Shown: in pieces, positions 37,423 to 45,828 of the stretch
Numbering within the stretch: the first letter of the stretch is position 1
Layout: every line of letters begins with the position of its first letter
From: Sphingobacterium sp. SRCM116780
GTDB lineage: Bacteria > Bacteroidota > Bacteroidia > Sphingobacteriales > Sphingobacteriaceae
Assembly: GCF_021442025.1 (NCBI RefSeq)
Contig: NZ_CP090446.1
Coordinates: 2,480,001-2,544,000 of the forward strand
Length of the DNA: 64,000 nt
Reading direction: 5' to 3'
Position numbers and translations under genes: made by a program
The notes under the pieces: generated by a model
The model's input: only the letters and a program-made list of their open reading frames with translations
Database searches by the model: none
What the model was told of the DNA's origin: nothing

Positions 37423-38475
37423 ATGAAGAAAATAATTTTATTCGCCTGTATCCTATTCCATTTTACTGTATCTGCGCAAACGGTGATGACTTGCGAAGAG
37501 AAGGTAAATAAGCTATTGATAGAAAAAATAAAACCCTATGCCTCCAACGATCTGATTCCTTATTATTCTGAACAGGCTGGTAAATGGGGATTTTTTCATC
37601 GGAAAACAAAGAAAATTGTCACCAAGCCCATCTTTAATGAAGCTTATTTTTTTCGACCAACTCTTAGCTTTTCTTATAGTTTTGAACAAGCGGGCGGAGA
37701 CGGATGCAATGGAGAAGTACTTGGCAGTCAAGAGCACTATACCATAAAAGAAATAGCATCAAGTGAATACCGAATTGTTGAGGCAATGGGATCAACAGAT
37801 TCCAAAGTATCTTACAAAAATTTTGTAAAATCGGATATCTCTGGATTTGAAATAGATATGCTAGGCAACCTCGCCTCTTTTAATCCTCGTTTTTATGACG
37901 AAATCAATGATAGACCCAATATATTACACACTTTTAACATTAAGAATGAATACTATGCAATAACAACTTATAAAGAAAATGATACCACATACTACGCTGT
38001 CATCAATCAAAAAGGTATTGCTCTTCCAAATTTTGAAAAACTACAGCACTACCCTATTCTGAAACAAAGTTACAGCAACGAAAAAGATGCTTGGTTTTGG
38101 ATTGAAACAGGTAAAGACGAATATATTTTCAGATCACTTTTGCATGGTACACGGCTAAAAGAAACTTTTACTGATTCACCAAATTGGACAAACCATGCAC
38201 AAAATATAGGTTATGCCATATTGACTATAGGGAAGCAAAATGGTCTGATGGACTTAACCACAATGGAATGGAAAATCAAACCTTCCATTAAAAATGATTT
38301 TTCGTTTTTGGAATACGCATCTCTAGAACCTTTACATCACAAAGAGCATAGTTACGATGCTTCGATACCAACTGAAATGATTCAAGAAAATCGAGAAAAA
38401 GCCTATATCTATATTCAAAATTCAAAAAACCAATACCTAGATCTAGATTTAAAATTATATAAACCTATTCACTAA
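37423..38475 (+). CDS. Secreted WG-repeat-like protein, tandem copy 1
   Basis: 350 aa. Signal peptide ending VSAQ, then a WG-repeat-like segment AGKWGFFHRKTKKIVTKPIF at about residues 47-66 and a second GKQNGLMDLTTMEWKIKP near 270. Conserved Cys in MTCEEKV and DGCNGEV. First of three tandem paralogues whose starts are exactly 1,116 bp apart. Function unknown; exported or surface-located by inference. Some WG-type proteins act in envelope or host-associated contexts, but nothing here proves that. Confidence 0.82.
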   Translation: MKKIILFACILFHFTVSAQTVMTCEEKVNKLLIEKIKPYASNDLIPYYSEQAGKWGFFHRKTKKIVTKPIFNEAYFFRPTLSFSYSFEQAGGDGCNGEVLGSQEHYTIKEIASSEYRIVEAMGSTDSKVSYKNFVKSDISGFEIDMLGNLASFNPRFYDEINDRPNILHTFNIKNEYYAITTYKENDTTYYAVINQKGIALPNFEKLQHYPILKQSYSNEKDAWFWIETGKDEYIFRSLLHGTRLKETFTDSPNWTNHAQNIGYAILTIGKQNGLMDLTTMEWKIKPSIKNDFSFLEYASLEPLHHKEHSYDASIPTEMIQENREKAYIYIQNSKNQYLDLDLKLYKPIH

Positions 38476-38538
38476 TTTATATTTCTGATACAAAATGAAA
38501 CTAAACAATCATTGAAATTAAGTTTTAATAGATATTAA

Positions 38539-39591
38539 ATGAAGAAAATAATTTTATTTGCCTGTATCGTATTCCATGTTAGTGTGCGTGCTCAAACGAC
38601 GATGACATGCGAAGAGAAGGTCGAGAAGCTTTTGATAGAAAAAATAAAACCATATGCGTCTAACGACTTGATTCCTTATTATTCTGAAAAGGCTGGTAAA
38701 TGGGGATTTTTTCATCGGAAAACAAAGAAAATAATCACCAAACCGATCTTTCATGATGCTTATTTTTTTCAACCAAATCTTACGTTTTATTATAGTTTTG
38801 AACAAAAAGGTGAAGACGGATGTACAGGAGAAGTATCAGGTAGCCAAAAACACTATACGGTAAAAGAGATAGCATCAAGTAGGTATCAAGTCTATGAGGC
38901 AATGGGTACAGAACCAGCCCATATCTCGTACAAAAGCTTTGTAAAATCGGATCTCCCGGGATTTGAAGTAGACGAAAAAGACAAGCTCACTTATTTTAAT
39001 CCTCGCTTTTATGACGAGATCAACGATAAACCCAAGATAGTAAACATTTTTAAAGTTAAAGATGAATACTACGCAGTAATAACCTATAAAGAAGAGGATA
39101 CCAGTTACTATGCTGTCATCAATCAAAAAGGTGTTTCTTTTCCAAATTTTGAAAAACTACGACATTATCCTGCTAAAAAGCAAAGTTATAGCAACGAAAA
39201 CGATGTTTGGTTTTTGATTGACACGGATAAAGGGGCGTATATTTTCAGATCATTATTGAAGGGTACACAACTAAAAGAAACCTTTAACGATTCGCCAAAT
39301 TGGAGAAATCATGAACAAAATATAGGTTATGCCATATTGACAATAGGGAAGCAAAAGGGTCTAATGGACTTAACTACGATGCAATGGAGAATCAAGCCCT
39401 CCATTAAAAATGATTTCTTGTATTTGGAATACGCATCATTAGAACCTTTAAATCAGAACGAAAATGGATACAATTCTGTAATAGCGATTGAAATGATTCA
39501 GGAAAACAGAAAAAAAGCCTATATCTATATTCAAAATTCAAAAAACCAGTACCTGGATCTAGATTTAAAATTATATAAACCTATTCAATAG
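38539..39591 (+). CDS. Secreted WG-repeat-like protein, tandem copy 2
   Basis: 350 aa, closely similar to copies 1 and 3 along its whole length. Signal peptide ending VRAQ; WG-like segment AGKWGFFHRKTKKIITKPIF; a second repeat GKQKGLMDLTTMQWRIKP. The 63-bp spacer before it (38476-38538) is nearly identical to the one before copy 3, so the whole gene plus spacer was duplicated. Variation is concentrated around residues 110-200. Confidence 0.82.
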   Translation: MKKIILFACIVFHVSVRAQTTMTCEEKVEKLLIEKIKPYASNDLIPYYSEKAGKWGFFHRKTKKIITKPIFHDAYFFQPNLTFYYSFEQKGEDGCTGEVSGSQKHYTVKEIASSRYQVYEAMGTEPAHISYKSFVKSDLPGFEVDEKDKLTYFNPRFYDEINDKPKIVNIFKVKDEYYAVITYKEEDTSYYAVINQKGVSFPNFEKLRHYPAKKQSYSNENDVWFLIDTDKGAYIFRSLLKGTQLKETFNDSPNWRNHEQNIGYAILTIGKQKGLMDLTTMQWRIKPSIKNDFLYLEYASLEPLNQNENGYNSVIAIEMIQENRKKAYIYIQNSKNQYLDLDLKLYKPIQ

Positions 39592-39654
39592 TTTATATTT
39601 CTGATGCAAAATGAAACTAAACAATCATTGAAATTAAATTTAAATAGATATTAA

Positions 39655-40698
39655 ATGAAGAAAATAATTTTATTCGCCTATATCCTATTTCATTTTAGTG
39701 TGCGTGCTCAAACGACGATGACTTGTGAAGAGAAAGTAGATAAATTTTTGATAGAAAAAATAAAGCCGTATGCATCCAACGATCTGATTCCTTACTATTC
39801 TAAACAGGTCAACAAATGGGGATTTTTCCATCGGAAAACAAAGAAAATAATCACCAAACCGATATTGAACGAACCTTATTTCTTTCATCCAAATCTTAAT
39901 TTTCATTATAGTCTTGAACAAATGAGTGAAGATCGCTGTACAGGTGAAATATCCGGTAGCCTAGATAACTATAAGCTCAAGGAAACAGCATCAAGTGAAT
40001 CTCAACTCTTTGTAACGATGAAAGAAGAAGGAGAAATCAAACCATCTTTCAAAAGTTTTGTAAAATCGGACTTAACGGGTTTTGAAGTAGACGAAGAAGG
40101 TCAACTTACTTATTTCAGTCCTCATTTTTATGACGAGGTAGAGGATAGACCTACTATATTTCGGATTTTTAAAGTTAAGAATGCATATTGTGCAATAGTC
40201 ATGTATGACAATCATTATGCTGTCATTAATCAACGAGGTGTTCCTTTTCCAAATTTTGAAAAACTAAGCGACATTCCAACCAAAAAACAAAGTTACAGCA
40301 ATGAAGACGATGCTTGGTTTTGGATGAATACCGGTAAAGAAGAATACAGTTTCAGGTCGCTATTGAGTGGCATACAATTAAAAGAATCTTTTAGCGAATC
40401 GCCCAATTGGACAAACAATACGCAAGATATAGGCTATGCCATATTGACAATAGGAAAGCAAAAGGGTTTGATGGACTTAACTACGATGCAGTGGAAAATC
40501 GCATCAGCTGCTGAAAATGATTTTTCGTCTTTAGCTTATGCATCGTTAGAACCTTTAAATTACGGCGAATATGCATATGATTCTCAAATAGCGATTGAAA
40601 TGATTCAAGAAAATCGAAAAAAAGCCTATATCTATATTCGAAATTCAAAAAACCAATACTTGGATCTGAATTTGAAATTATATAAACCTATTCAGTAG
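39655..40698 (+). CDS. Secreted WG-repeat-like protein, tandem copy 3
   Basis: 347 aa. Same layout as the other copies: signal peptide ending VRAQ, KWGFFHRKTKKIITKPI, and GKQKGLMDLTTMQWKIAS. Most diverged of the three in the middle (residues 110-190), including small deletions. The C-terminal YLDLNLKLYKPIQ ending is shared by all. The series ends here, followed by the hairpin at 40721. Confidence 0.82.
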   Translation: MKKIILFAYILFHFSVRAQTTMTCEEKVDKFLIEKIKPYASNDLIPYYSKQVNKWGFFHRKTKKIITKPILNEPYFFHPNLNFHYSLEQMSEDRCTGEISGSLDNYKLKETASSESQLFVTMKEEGEIKPSFKSFVKSDLTGFEVDEEGQLTYFSPHFYDEVEDRPTIFRIFKVKNAYCAIVMYDNHYAVINQRGVPFPNFEKLSDIPTKKQSYSNEDDAWFWMNTGKEEYSFRSLLSGIQLKESFSESPNWTNNTQDIGYAILTIGKQKGLMDLTTMQWKIASAAENDFSSLAYASLEPLNYGEYAYDSQIAIEMIQENRKKAYIYIRNSKNQYLDLNLKLYKPIQ

Positions 40699-40720
40699 GT
40701 TCATTATTTTACTATACTCT

Positions 40721-40744
40721 AAGCACCTCAGTCATCAGGTGCTT
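40721..40744 (+). terminator. Hairpin after the tandem WG genes
   Basis: AAGCACCT pairs with AGGTGCTT around an 8-nt loop, 22 bp after the last stop. No T-run follows, so termination may be weak. Confidence 0.5.
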
Positions 40745-40782
40745 GGAGCATACTGTCATTAAAAATTAGAGCACCTTTTTAC

Positions 40783-40916
40783 GTTGGCTACATCTCTCCA
40801 ACACGCCACTCCTATTCCTTCCCATATCTATAACTACCGATTAAAAGTTGCCATTGACCGAGAACAAGCTACTGTTTACCGAAATCGATATGAGGATGTC
40901 TGGGTAAATGCGTAGT
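40783..40916 (+). pseudogene. Possible decayed fragment of an IS21-type istA transposase
   Basis: One frame reads VGYISPTRHSYSFPYL, then after a +1 shift RLKVAIDREQATVYRNRYE and a stop. The H-x-YS-x-PY pattern followed by a short basic strand resembles the C-terminal part of IstA-like transposases. Only about 45 residues are left and no terminal repeats are visible. Weak assignment made by eye. Confidence 0.22.
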
Positions 40917-40965
40917 TTTAAATAAATCTTAACGCGATAAACAGCTGCGCTAATTAATTAACAAT

Positions 40966-42216
40966 ATGAAAACATTACTTCTTTTGATTTGCTGTAGCTT
41001 TTCTCTGCTCTGTTCAGCTCAAAAACAAAACATGGAACTGAAACAATCCATTAAAAACAATACCGAAGATATTTTCAAATCACTGGTTGCCTTAAGGAGA
41101 GATTTTCATCAACATCCAGAACTTGCTGGAGGAGAAAAAGTCACAAAAGATAAGATCATCAACTACCTATTGTCCTTAGGTTTAGAAGTAAAAGCAAACG
41201 GTTATGGCAATAGTGTGATTGGCATATTAAGAGGTAAAAAACCAGGTCCAGCTATAGGATGGCGATCTGATATGGATGCTTTACCCATGGATGAAAGTAC
41301 GGATTCCGAATTCAAATCCAACAACAAGGGCGTGTCTCATGGATGTGGGCATGATGTCCATATGACTATTGCGCTAGGCATTGCCCAAGTACTTAAAAAG
41401 TATAAAAACGATTTTAGTGGAACATTATATTTCATCTTTCAGCCCGAGGAAGAGAGCTTTATCGGAGCCAAAAGAATGGTGGAAGGAAAACACATCGATA
41501 GTCTACAACTGAATGAAATTTATGGTCTACATGTCACCGCTTTACCTGTTGGTGATATTATGGTAAGACCAAATGAAATATTTGCTTACCAAAGAAGATT
41601 GCAGGTACAATTCAATTCCGTTGTGGAGAAAGAAAAGTTAATCCAATTAAAGGAAGCTATTTCTACACAGATTTCTCGGGTCAATACCACAACTAGTCCT
41701 GCTGATATCAGTAAAATGGTGGATCCGAATCTGGGTTTAGGAAATCCGAATACCATATTTGCAGACTACCTGTTTGTCAGCAATTTTTCCATGTCGCACG
41801 ATAACGAAAATGGCAAATTGAGTTTTGATGTCTATGAAACAGATAAAAATAAAATTTCAAATCTAGTATCAACAGTCGAAAAAATTATTGAAAATAAGGG
41901 TCTAAAAGAACGTTGGCAATCCATTTCCTTTATCATGGATAACCCAACCGTTCAAAATGATAGCAGTTTAACTTCGAATGCCTTTCAACAGATGGATCGG
42001 TTAAAACTTAGCTATGGACAAGCCCCTTATTTCAATGATGATTTTGCTTATTTCCAAAAAGAAATACCAGGTGTCTATTTTCTTTTAGGTGGCTCTAACA
42101 TCGAAAAGGGAATAATTGCGATGAATCATGCACCTAACTTTCAGGTAGATGAGGCATGTATCCAAGTTGCCGTTCAAGAATTCTCCTCTTTTTTGCTTCA
42201 CCGGATGAAATTGTAA
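40966..42216 (+). CDS. Secreted M20-family amidohydrolase (aminoacylase/carboxypeptidase-like)
   Basis: 416 aa. Signal peptide ending LCSAQ. M20D-type zinc hydrolase: start LRRDFHQHPELAGGE, metal ligands C127/H129 in GCGHDVHM, Glu162/163 in QPEEES, His in YGLHVTALPVG and His in MNHAPNF near the C-terminus; SDMDALPM holds the Asp near the active site. The family hydrolyses N-acyl amino acids, amino-acid conjugates or small peptides; the substrate is not decidable. Periplasmic. Monocistronic, ending at a strong hairpin. Confidence 0.92.
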   Translation: MKTLLLLICCSFSLLCSAQKQNMELKQSIKNNTEDIFKSLVALRRDFHQHPELAGGEKVTKDKIINYLLSLGLEVKANGYGNSVIGILRGKKPGPAIGWRSDMDALPMDESTDSEFKSNNKGVSHGCGHDVHMTIALGIAQVLKKYKNDFSGTLYFIFQPEEESFIGAKRMVEGKHIDSLQLNEIYGLHVTALPVGDIMVRPNEIFAYQRRLQVQFNSVVEKEKLIQLKEAISTQISRVNTTTSPADISKMVDPNLGLGNPNTIFADYLFVSNFSMSHDNENGKLSFDVYETDKNKISNLVSTVEKIIENKGLKERWQSISFIMDNPTVQNDSSLTSNAFQQMDRLKLSYGQAPYFNDDFAYFQKEIPGVYFLLGGSNIEKGIIAMNHAPNFQVDEACIQVAVQEFSSFLLHRMKL

Positions 42217-42280
42217 TTGCCATCTTATCAACGATAAATAGCCTTACAAAATAGAATCTATTGTTTTAATAAATACGAAT

Positions 42281-42310
42281 GAAGCACCTCGATTGCGGTC
42301 GAGGTGCTTC
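42281..42310. terminator. Bidirectional terminator between amidohydrolase and convergent small-gene cluster
   Basis: Twelve-bp perfect stem GAAGCACCTCGA / TCGAGGTGCTTC with loop TTGCGG, between the plus-strand amidohydrolase and the minus-strand genes starting at 42966. Its arm shares the AAGCACCT core with the hairpin at 40721. Confidence 0.75.
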
Positions 42311-42335
42311 AAACATACAGCCATGCCTATGCGGA

Positions 42336-42506
42336 TTACTTTTTACGTTGCCCCAATTTACCCAACAACCGACTGGTTACAAAACTGACCGCTGTCCCTA
42401 CCACCGCCATCAGCATGGTTTGCAGCACATCACCAAATGAAATCGAAATCCAAATGGAGCAGAGTGTCCCTCCCAATACACCAAAACGCATATCATTGAT
42501 TTTCAT
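42336..42506 (-). CDS. Small membrane protein, unknown function
   Basis: 56 aa from ATG 42506 (an ATG at 42530 would add 8 basic residues but would overlap the upstream gene more). One or two hydrophobic segments (FGVLGGTLCSIWISI, LQTMLMAVVGTAVSFV) and a basic tail LGKLGQRKK. Overlaps the end of the preceding 157-aa gene by 14 bp, so they are likely coupled. Not recognised; probably a Bacteroidota-restricted accessory gene. Confidence 0.55.
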   Translation of the reverse strand: MKINDMRFGVLGGTLCSIWISISFGDVLQTMLMAVVGTAVSFVTSRLLGKLGQRKK

Positions 42507-42966
42507 TAGCCCCCTCCTTCTTCTTTTCACTTTTTTTGATCTTTTCCTTGACTAATCCGACATCCTGATCCAAGACATCTTGTGGTATTGTAACGGTTCT
42601 TTCTGTGCCATCATCCTGTTGGGGTTCAGTACGATGTAATCGCTCGAATGGCTGTCCCTCATCGTCCTGCAAGCTTTCCAGGGGGTCATCTTCATTTTTC
42701 GTGTCATTCATGACTACGTTTGGAACTTTTTGATATTCTTCCTCGTCAAGTAACACTTTCGATGCGGATTCTTCCAGTTGATCTTCCTTTTCTGCAGGAG
42801 GATTTTTTTCCGTTTCCTCTTCCTGTCCCTTATCAAGCACGGTCTCGATAACTCCCAATCCCAGAGCAATATACTTGACAATTTCCAATACCTTAACTGG
42901 CAGTTTTATAGGTGCCATCAATACCACTTGAAGCACACGACTTATTTTTACAATGATCTCTCTCAT
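42493..42966 (-). CDS. Acidic hypothetical protein with amphipathic N-terminus
   Basis: 157 aa. N-terminal amphipathic/hydrophobic region (about 1-45, VLQVVLMAPIKLPVKVLEIV) followed by a very acidic, low-complexity tail rich in Glu, Asp and Lys, predicted disordered. Followed by a small membrane protein gene that it overlaps. Not recognised. Confidence 0.6.
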   Translation of the reverse strand: MREIIVKISRVLQVVLMAPIKLPVKVLEIVKYIALGLGVIETVLDKGQEEETEKNPPAEKEDQLEESASKVLLDEEEYQKVPNVVMNDTKNEDDPLESLQDDEGQPFERLHRTEPQQDDGTERTVTIPQDVLDQDVGLVKEKIKKSEKKKEGANENQ

Positions 42967-43091
42967 TTTTTTACAATTTTCTATATAATAATTTATTATT
43001 GCAATACTCCAACACTTTCTAAAAGCAGATGCACCTTCGAACCGAAGGTTTCTAAAACTTCGTATGTCTAAGTACTTAATACTAACTACTA

Positions 43092-43850
43092 CTAAGGTAC
43101 AAGCACCTGTTTCACGCTCATGGCGTTATATTGGCCATTCGCTAATGGATAATACGCCCCATTGACCATTTGATAGTAACCTGTTCCAACCAGGATCAAC
43201 ACCGTTTTAGCTGGATCAGCATCCAACGTTGCTTGCACCGCCAGATCCATCGGATCGATCTCACCAAGCTCGATATAGGCAGACCGTTGAATCACAGGAC
43301 GATTATCCAGATCCGTTCCTGAGAATTCCTGTAGCACCAAGCTGTACTGCACATGTGTCGCTCCTTTTAATTTAGCGATGTTCAGGTGAGGAACCAATCG
43401 CGAGCATTCCAATATTCCCAGACCCGAGGTCCGATCATAGTCCAACGTTAGCGGTTTCAGCGTGATGGTTCCCAAACTCGATCTACTGTTACACTCCAAG
43501 TCTTGCAGCAGCACCATATTCTCGGGCAACATAATCCGGCTACCCCGGACATTTACGGTATCCATTTGCACCACTTTCAATAGACGGCCCGCCAATCGGG
43601 TGCTGAACTTGTTGTCCGAATTTTGAAATAGCGCATCTCGAAGCAATTCGCGGAGTTTCTTGCCCAGTTGCTGCGCCCTTCCAAATTCCGCCCCATTCTC
43701 TCGGGTACGGGCAAATGCTGGATCATTTGCAATGCGATCACCTGAAACACCCGTTTTCATGCGTGCCTGGTAACCAATACCTTTTGTTTTGTAGAAGGAA
43801 AGGTCCCCGACCGTTCCATTCAATTTGATTAAACCTTCTGATCTTGCCAT
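43092..43850 (-). CDS. Conserved Bacteroidota hypothetical protein (MARxEGLIKLNGTVGDLSFYK family)
   Basis: 252 aa from ATG 43850; the open frame extends upstream to 43979, but the family start MARSEGLIKLNG is recognisable and the extension is not similar to anything. Conserved features: the N-terminal GTVGDLSFYKTKG, then VSGDRIANDPAFARTRENG and EFGRAQ, and a beta-rich C-terminal half. I know this as a Bacteroidota-restricted protein type without assigned function, often in accessory regions. It heads a minus-strand group with the two small genes at 42336-42966. Confidence 0.75.
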   Translation of the reverse strand: MARSEGLIKLNGTVGDLSFYKTKGIGYQARMKTGVSGDRIANDPAFARTRENGAEFGRAQQLGKKLRELLRDALFQNSDNKFSTRLAGRLLKVVQMDTVNVRGSRIMLPENMVLLQDLECNSRSSLGTITLKPLTLDYDRTSGLGILECSRLVPHLNIAKLKGATHVQYSLVLQEFSGTDLDNRPVIQRSAYIELGEIDPMDLAVQATLDADPAKTVLILVGTGYYQMVNGAYYPLANGQYNAMSVKQVLVP

Positions 43851-44090
43851 GACGTTAATTTTGTTTGACAATACGAAGATGGCTATCCATAAAAAATGAT
43901 CGGGATCAAATGGGCTGATATGGGGAATAATGGGGAAATATGATACTGGAGAACCTATTATTTTTTGTATTTTCAACACTACATCACCGTTATCAGCATT
44001 CCCTGGAGAGGAATTGAAACCATTTTAACCAAAATAAATCAGGTGTATAACAAATTATTCAAGCACAGCTTATATGGGAATCCTTTGTTC

Positions 44091-44156
44091 ATTAAGTAGG
44101 GATCAAGTAGGGACTAAGCAGGGATAAAGCGTACATAAAGCGTACATAGTGCGTTA
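44091..44156. repeat. Six 11-bp helically phased tandem units
   Basis: Six consecutive 11-bp units: ATTAAGTAGGG, ATCAAGTAGGG, ACTAAGCAGGG, ATAAAGCGTAC (twice), ATAGTGCGTTA. The first three and the next two form two sub-families on a constant 11-bp pitch, so the same face of the helix is presented each time. Located in the 463-bp gap between the minus-strand gene starting at 43850 and the plus-strand gene at 44314. No gene is seen in the rest of that gap; at 43915-43945 there is a short GGGGAA-rich repeat stretch. Confidence 0.7.
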
Positions 44157-44313
44157 AAAGCATAGCTGGAACACACTTACAACGCTCTTACCACCTCCAA
44201 ATACTGTGCGTTCTTGAATAACGCCTTTGATATGTCTATACCCTGGAGTATCCCTGCTTAGCGACTGGATCAATAGCGGATGTTTGCTATCGGCAAGCAA
44301 ACATGAATATCAT

Positions 44314-44511
44314 ATGAAAAATATTAATCGAATTTGTATATATCCCAAAGGAGCAACCATTTTATTGGGGAAGAGTGAAAAACAGACTTATCGTATTTTT
44401 CGGATCATACGGGATTGTTATGGGCTAACATCAAACCAGTATATCAGCATCAAAATTTTTGCTGCGTACACAGGTTTAGACGAGCAAGAGATACGGAATA
44501 AGATCTTATAA
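44314..44511 (+). CDS. Small conserved Bacteroidota protein, HTH-like
   Basis: 65 aa from ATG 44314. MKNINRICIYPKGATILLG start, then GKSEKQTYRIFRIIRDCYGL and a C-terminal YISIKIFAAYTGLDEQEI. The arrangement (a predicted recognition-like helix followed by a second helix pair) is like a short DNA-binding adaptor of a type common in Bacteroidota genomes; function unknown. A frame extends upstream to 44227 but without family-like sequence. Confidence 0.55.
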   Translation: MKNINRICIYPKGATILLGKSEKQTYRIFRIIRDCYGLTSNQYISIKIFAAYTGLDEQEIRNKIL

Positions 44512-44551
44512 GATCAATACGTAGCAGAAACAGCTGGAGAGGACTGTTCTG

Positions 44552-44935
44552 CTAAAATAGCTTGATTGCGCTGCACATGTTCGATGATCCATTTTTGATA
44601 TTTCCTTGTTGGCATTTTTTTATCGGCCCATTCGCCCCGCTGTCCTTGCGGGGCGTCTGAGCTGATACACTAAACATATAAACCGCATTTAACGCGATTA
44701 TCATCAGGCATACCGCCATAGGCTGTAACCAATATCTTTTGATGGTGGTCACTCGGGATATCAAGTTTCCTTGGGGCATGTCCACCGACTGCCTTATTTT
44801 AGTAGGAGTAGAATTTTTCAATATGTTCGTTTTTTGGTCTGTTTTACGATGAAGACCTACTAATAACCCTCGGGTAGAGGCAGTTTTTTTCGTTGGGAAT
44901 AGTGCATAGCTTTCCCCTTTGCATAATTTCTGCAT
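44552..44935 (-). CDS. Hypothetical single-pass membrane protein, probably frameshifted at the 3' end
   Basis: 127 aa as read. Basic N-terminal half, one hydrophobic helix (PMAVCLMIIALNAVYMFSV, about 73-91), then a tail without regular structure. In the other minus frame, from about 44660 down to 44518, the DNA reads a more protein-like continuation (GEWADKKMPTRKYQKWIIEH, then VQRNQAILAEQ and a stop), which suggests a frameshift near the GC-rich hairpin 44633-44655. Whether the gene is alive is uncertain. Confidence 0.35.
   Translation of the reverse strand: MQKLCKGESYALFPTKKTASTRGLLVGLHRKTDQKTNILKNSTPTKIRQSVDMPQGNLISRVTTIKRYWLQPMAVCLMIIALNAVYMFSVSAQTPRKDSGANGPIKKCQQGNIKNGSSNMCSAIKLF
44633..44655. 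repeat. GC-rich hairpin inside the hypothetical membrane gene
   Basis: Eight-bp stem CGCCCCGC / GCGGGGCG with a 7-nt loop, unusually GC-rich for its surroundings and located at the point where the coding signal changes frame. Confidence 0.4.
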
Positions 44936-45337
44936 TTTTTTAAGATTAAATAGAAAGGTGATCGGGAGCTATAACCTTGGCACTAAGCTCCCTGTTCAAC
45001 CTTTCAACAGTTAAAAAATAAGTTGGAAAAAATGCAATTTTACTGCTTCGTCACTGGTTATAATTGGTCTTCGTGATTGCATTATTTTGTGTAAAATGAA
45101 AAACCGACTTGCCTTATTGCATCGCAATAAGCTTAATTCTACAACTGTTTTTTGATCGTATGCTTTTATTTGCTAGTTTTATGTGTCAAGATATCACAGC
45201 AGTCGGGCGTAACAAAAAACGGGGGAATTGTAAGGATTAAATACAAGCCGGTAAAACCTTATCAAAGTTTAGTCATATACAGTATACAGGTAGAATAAAA
45301 TACTGCTCTATAACCGTTCTTTTTTAATTGGTTTTTA

Positions 45338-45556
45338 ATGTCGTATCGTCATCAGCTTGGTGCACGACACTTGTTCTTTAATATGTTTGAATTGGAAAAC
45401 GTGAGATGCAAATCCTGGATTTCATCTTGGGGTTCTTTGATAATCGTTTTTTTTGTTCTCATAATTTTAGTTGGTTATGAAAACGATGAAACTCTAAAGC
45501 AAGAAAGAAAGCTTAATTGGCAGGTAAAACCAATAGGGCGAACTTCAAAGCTTTGA
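45338..45556 (+). CDS. Doubtful small ORF with one hydrophobic segment
   Basis: 72 aa, with SLIIVFFVLIILVGY as a possible membrane helix and a polar tail that ends inside the left arm of the inverted repeat at 45530. No family recognised and no promoter box. The surrounding gap (44936-45828) is AT-rich and otherwise holds only the inverted repeat and the palindrome listed separately. Confidence 0.2.
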   Translation: MSYRHQLGARHLFFNMFELENVRCKSWISSWGSLIIVFFVLIILVGYENDETLKQERKLNWQVKPIGRTSKL

Positions 45557-45631
45557 GTGAGGTACCGTCAAGAACCTGCTTAACAAAAATGTTAATTTTC
45601 ACAAAGTCTAACATGAGGTTCGCCCTATTGG
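45530..45631. repeat. 102-bp element bounded by 14-bp inverted repeats
   Basis: CCAATAGGGCGAAC (45530-45543) and its exact complement GTTCGCCCTATTGG (45618-45631) enclose 74 bp; matching continues inward with one mismatch (TCA/TGA). Terminal-inverted-repeat structure without an ORF inside resembles a miniature mobile element or a recombination site. No target-site duplication is obvious. Confidence 0.5.
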
Positions 45632-45735
45632 CTTAGTATCGTAAAGATAGTAAAATCCAATAGATATGACGAACTCACGATCAACTCATGTGAAATTTTG
45701 ACGGTTTCCACTCACGAGTGACATCGTTTAAAGTA

Positions 45736-45749
45736 AGGGGATATCCCCT
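45736..45749. promoter_or_regulatory. Perfect palindrome AGGGGATATCCCCT upstream of XRE gene
   Basis: Fourteen-bp gapless palindrome, extended outside by TAAAGTA/TACTTTA with one bulge. It lies 48 bp before the -7 box of the XRE gene. The absence of a loop argues for a protein-binding site rather than a terminator; autoregulation by the XRE protein is the simplest idea. Confidence 0.45.
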
Positions 45750-45796
45750 ACTTTATTAGTCGCTTAAATAACTGAAACAAATATAATAATAAGATT

Positions 45797-45804
45797 TAAA
45801 TTTG
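45797..45804 (+). promoter_or_regulatory. Bacteroidota -7 promoter box (TAAATTTG) for the XRE gene
   Basis: Exact TAnnTTTG match 24 bp before the ATG at 45829. It overlaps the TTG (45802) that would be the upstream alternative start, so transcription would begin downstream of that codon and the ATG must be used. Confidence 0.55.
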
Positions 45805-45828
45805 GCAATAAAACCAAAAAATATTTAT

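Larger units (their letters stand above)
37423..40698 (+). repeat. Three-unit tandem gene duplication, 1,116-bp period
   Basis: Gene starts at 37423, 38539 and 39655 are exactly 1,116 bp apart, and the two 63-bp spacers (38476-38538, 39592-39654) share almost every base, including AAACTAAACAATCATTGAAA. Unit 3 is 9 bp shorter inside the coding region. Divergence between units shows the duplication is not very recent, yet units 1 and 2 keep the reading frame and exact length. Confidence 0.9.

Noticed and set aside
42281..42310. Repeat family linking the hairpins at 40721 and 42281
   Set aside because: They share only an 8-bp AAGCACCT arm core, which is too short to call a repeat family; each is better explained as a terminator.
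44091..44156. CRISPR array
   Set aside because: The units are 11 bp with no spacers and no cas gene is present.
45802..45828. TTG start for the XRE gene
   Set aside because: The codon is part of a TAAATTTG promoter box, so transcription would start downstream of it.
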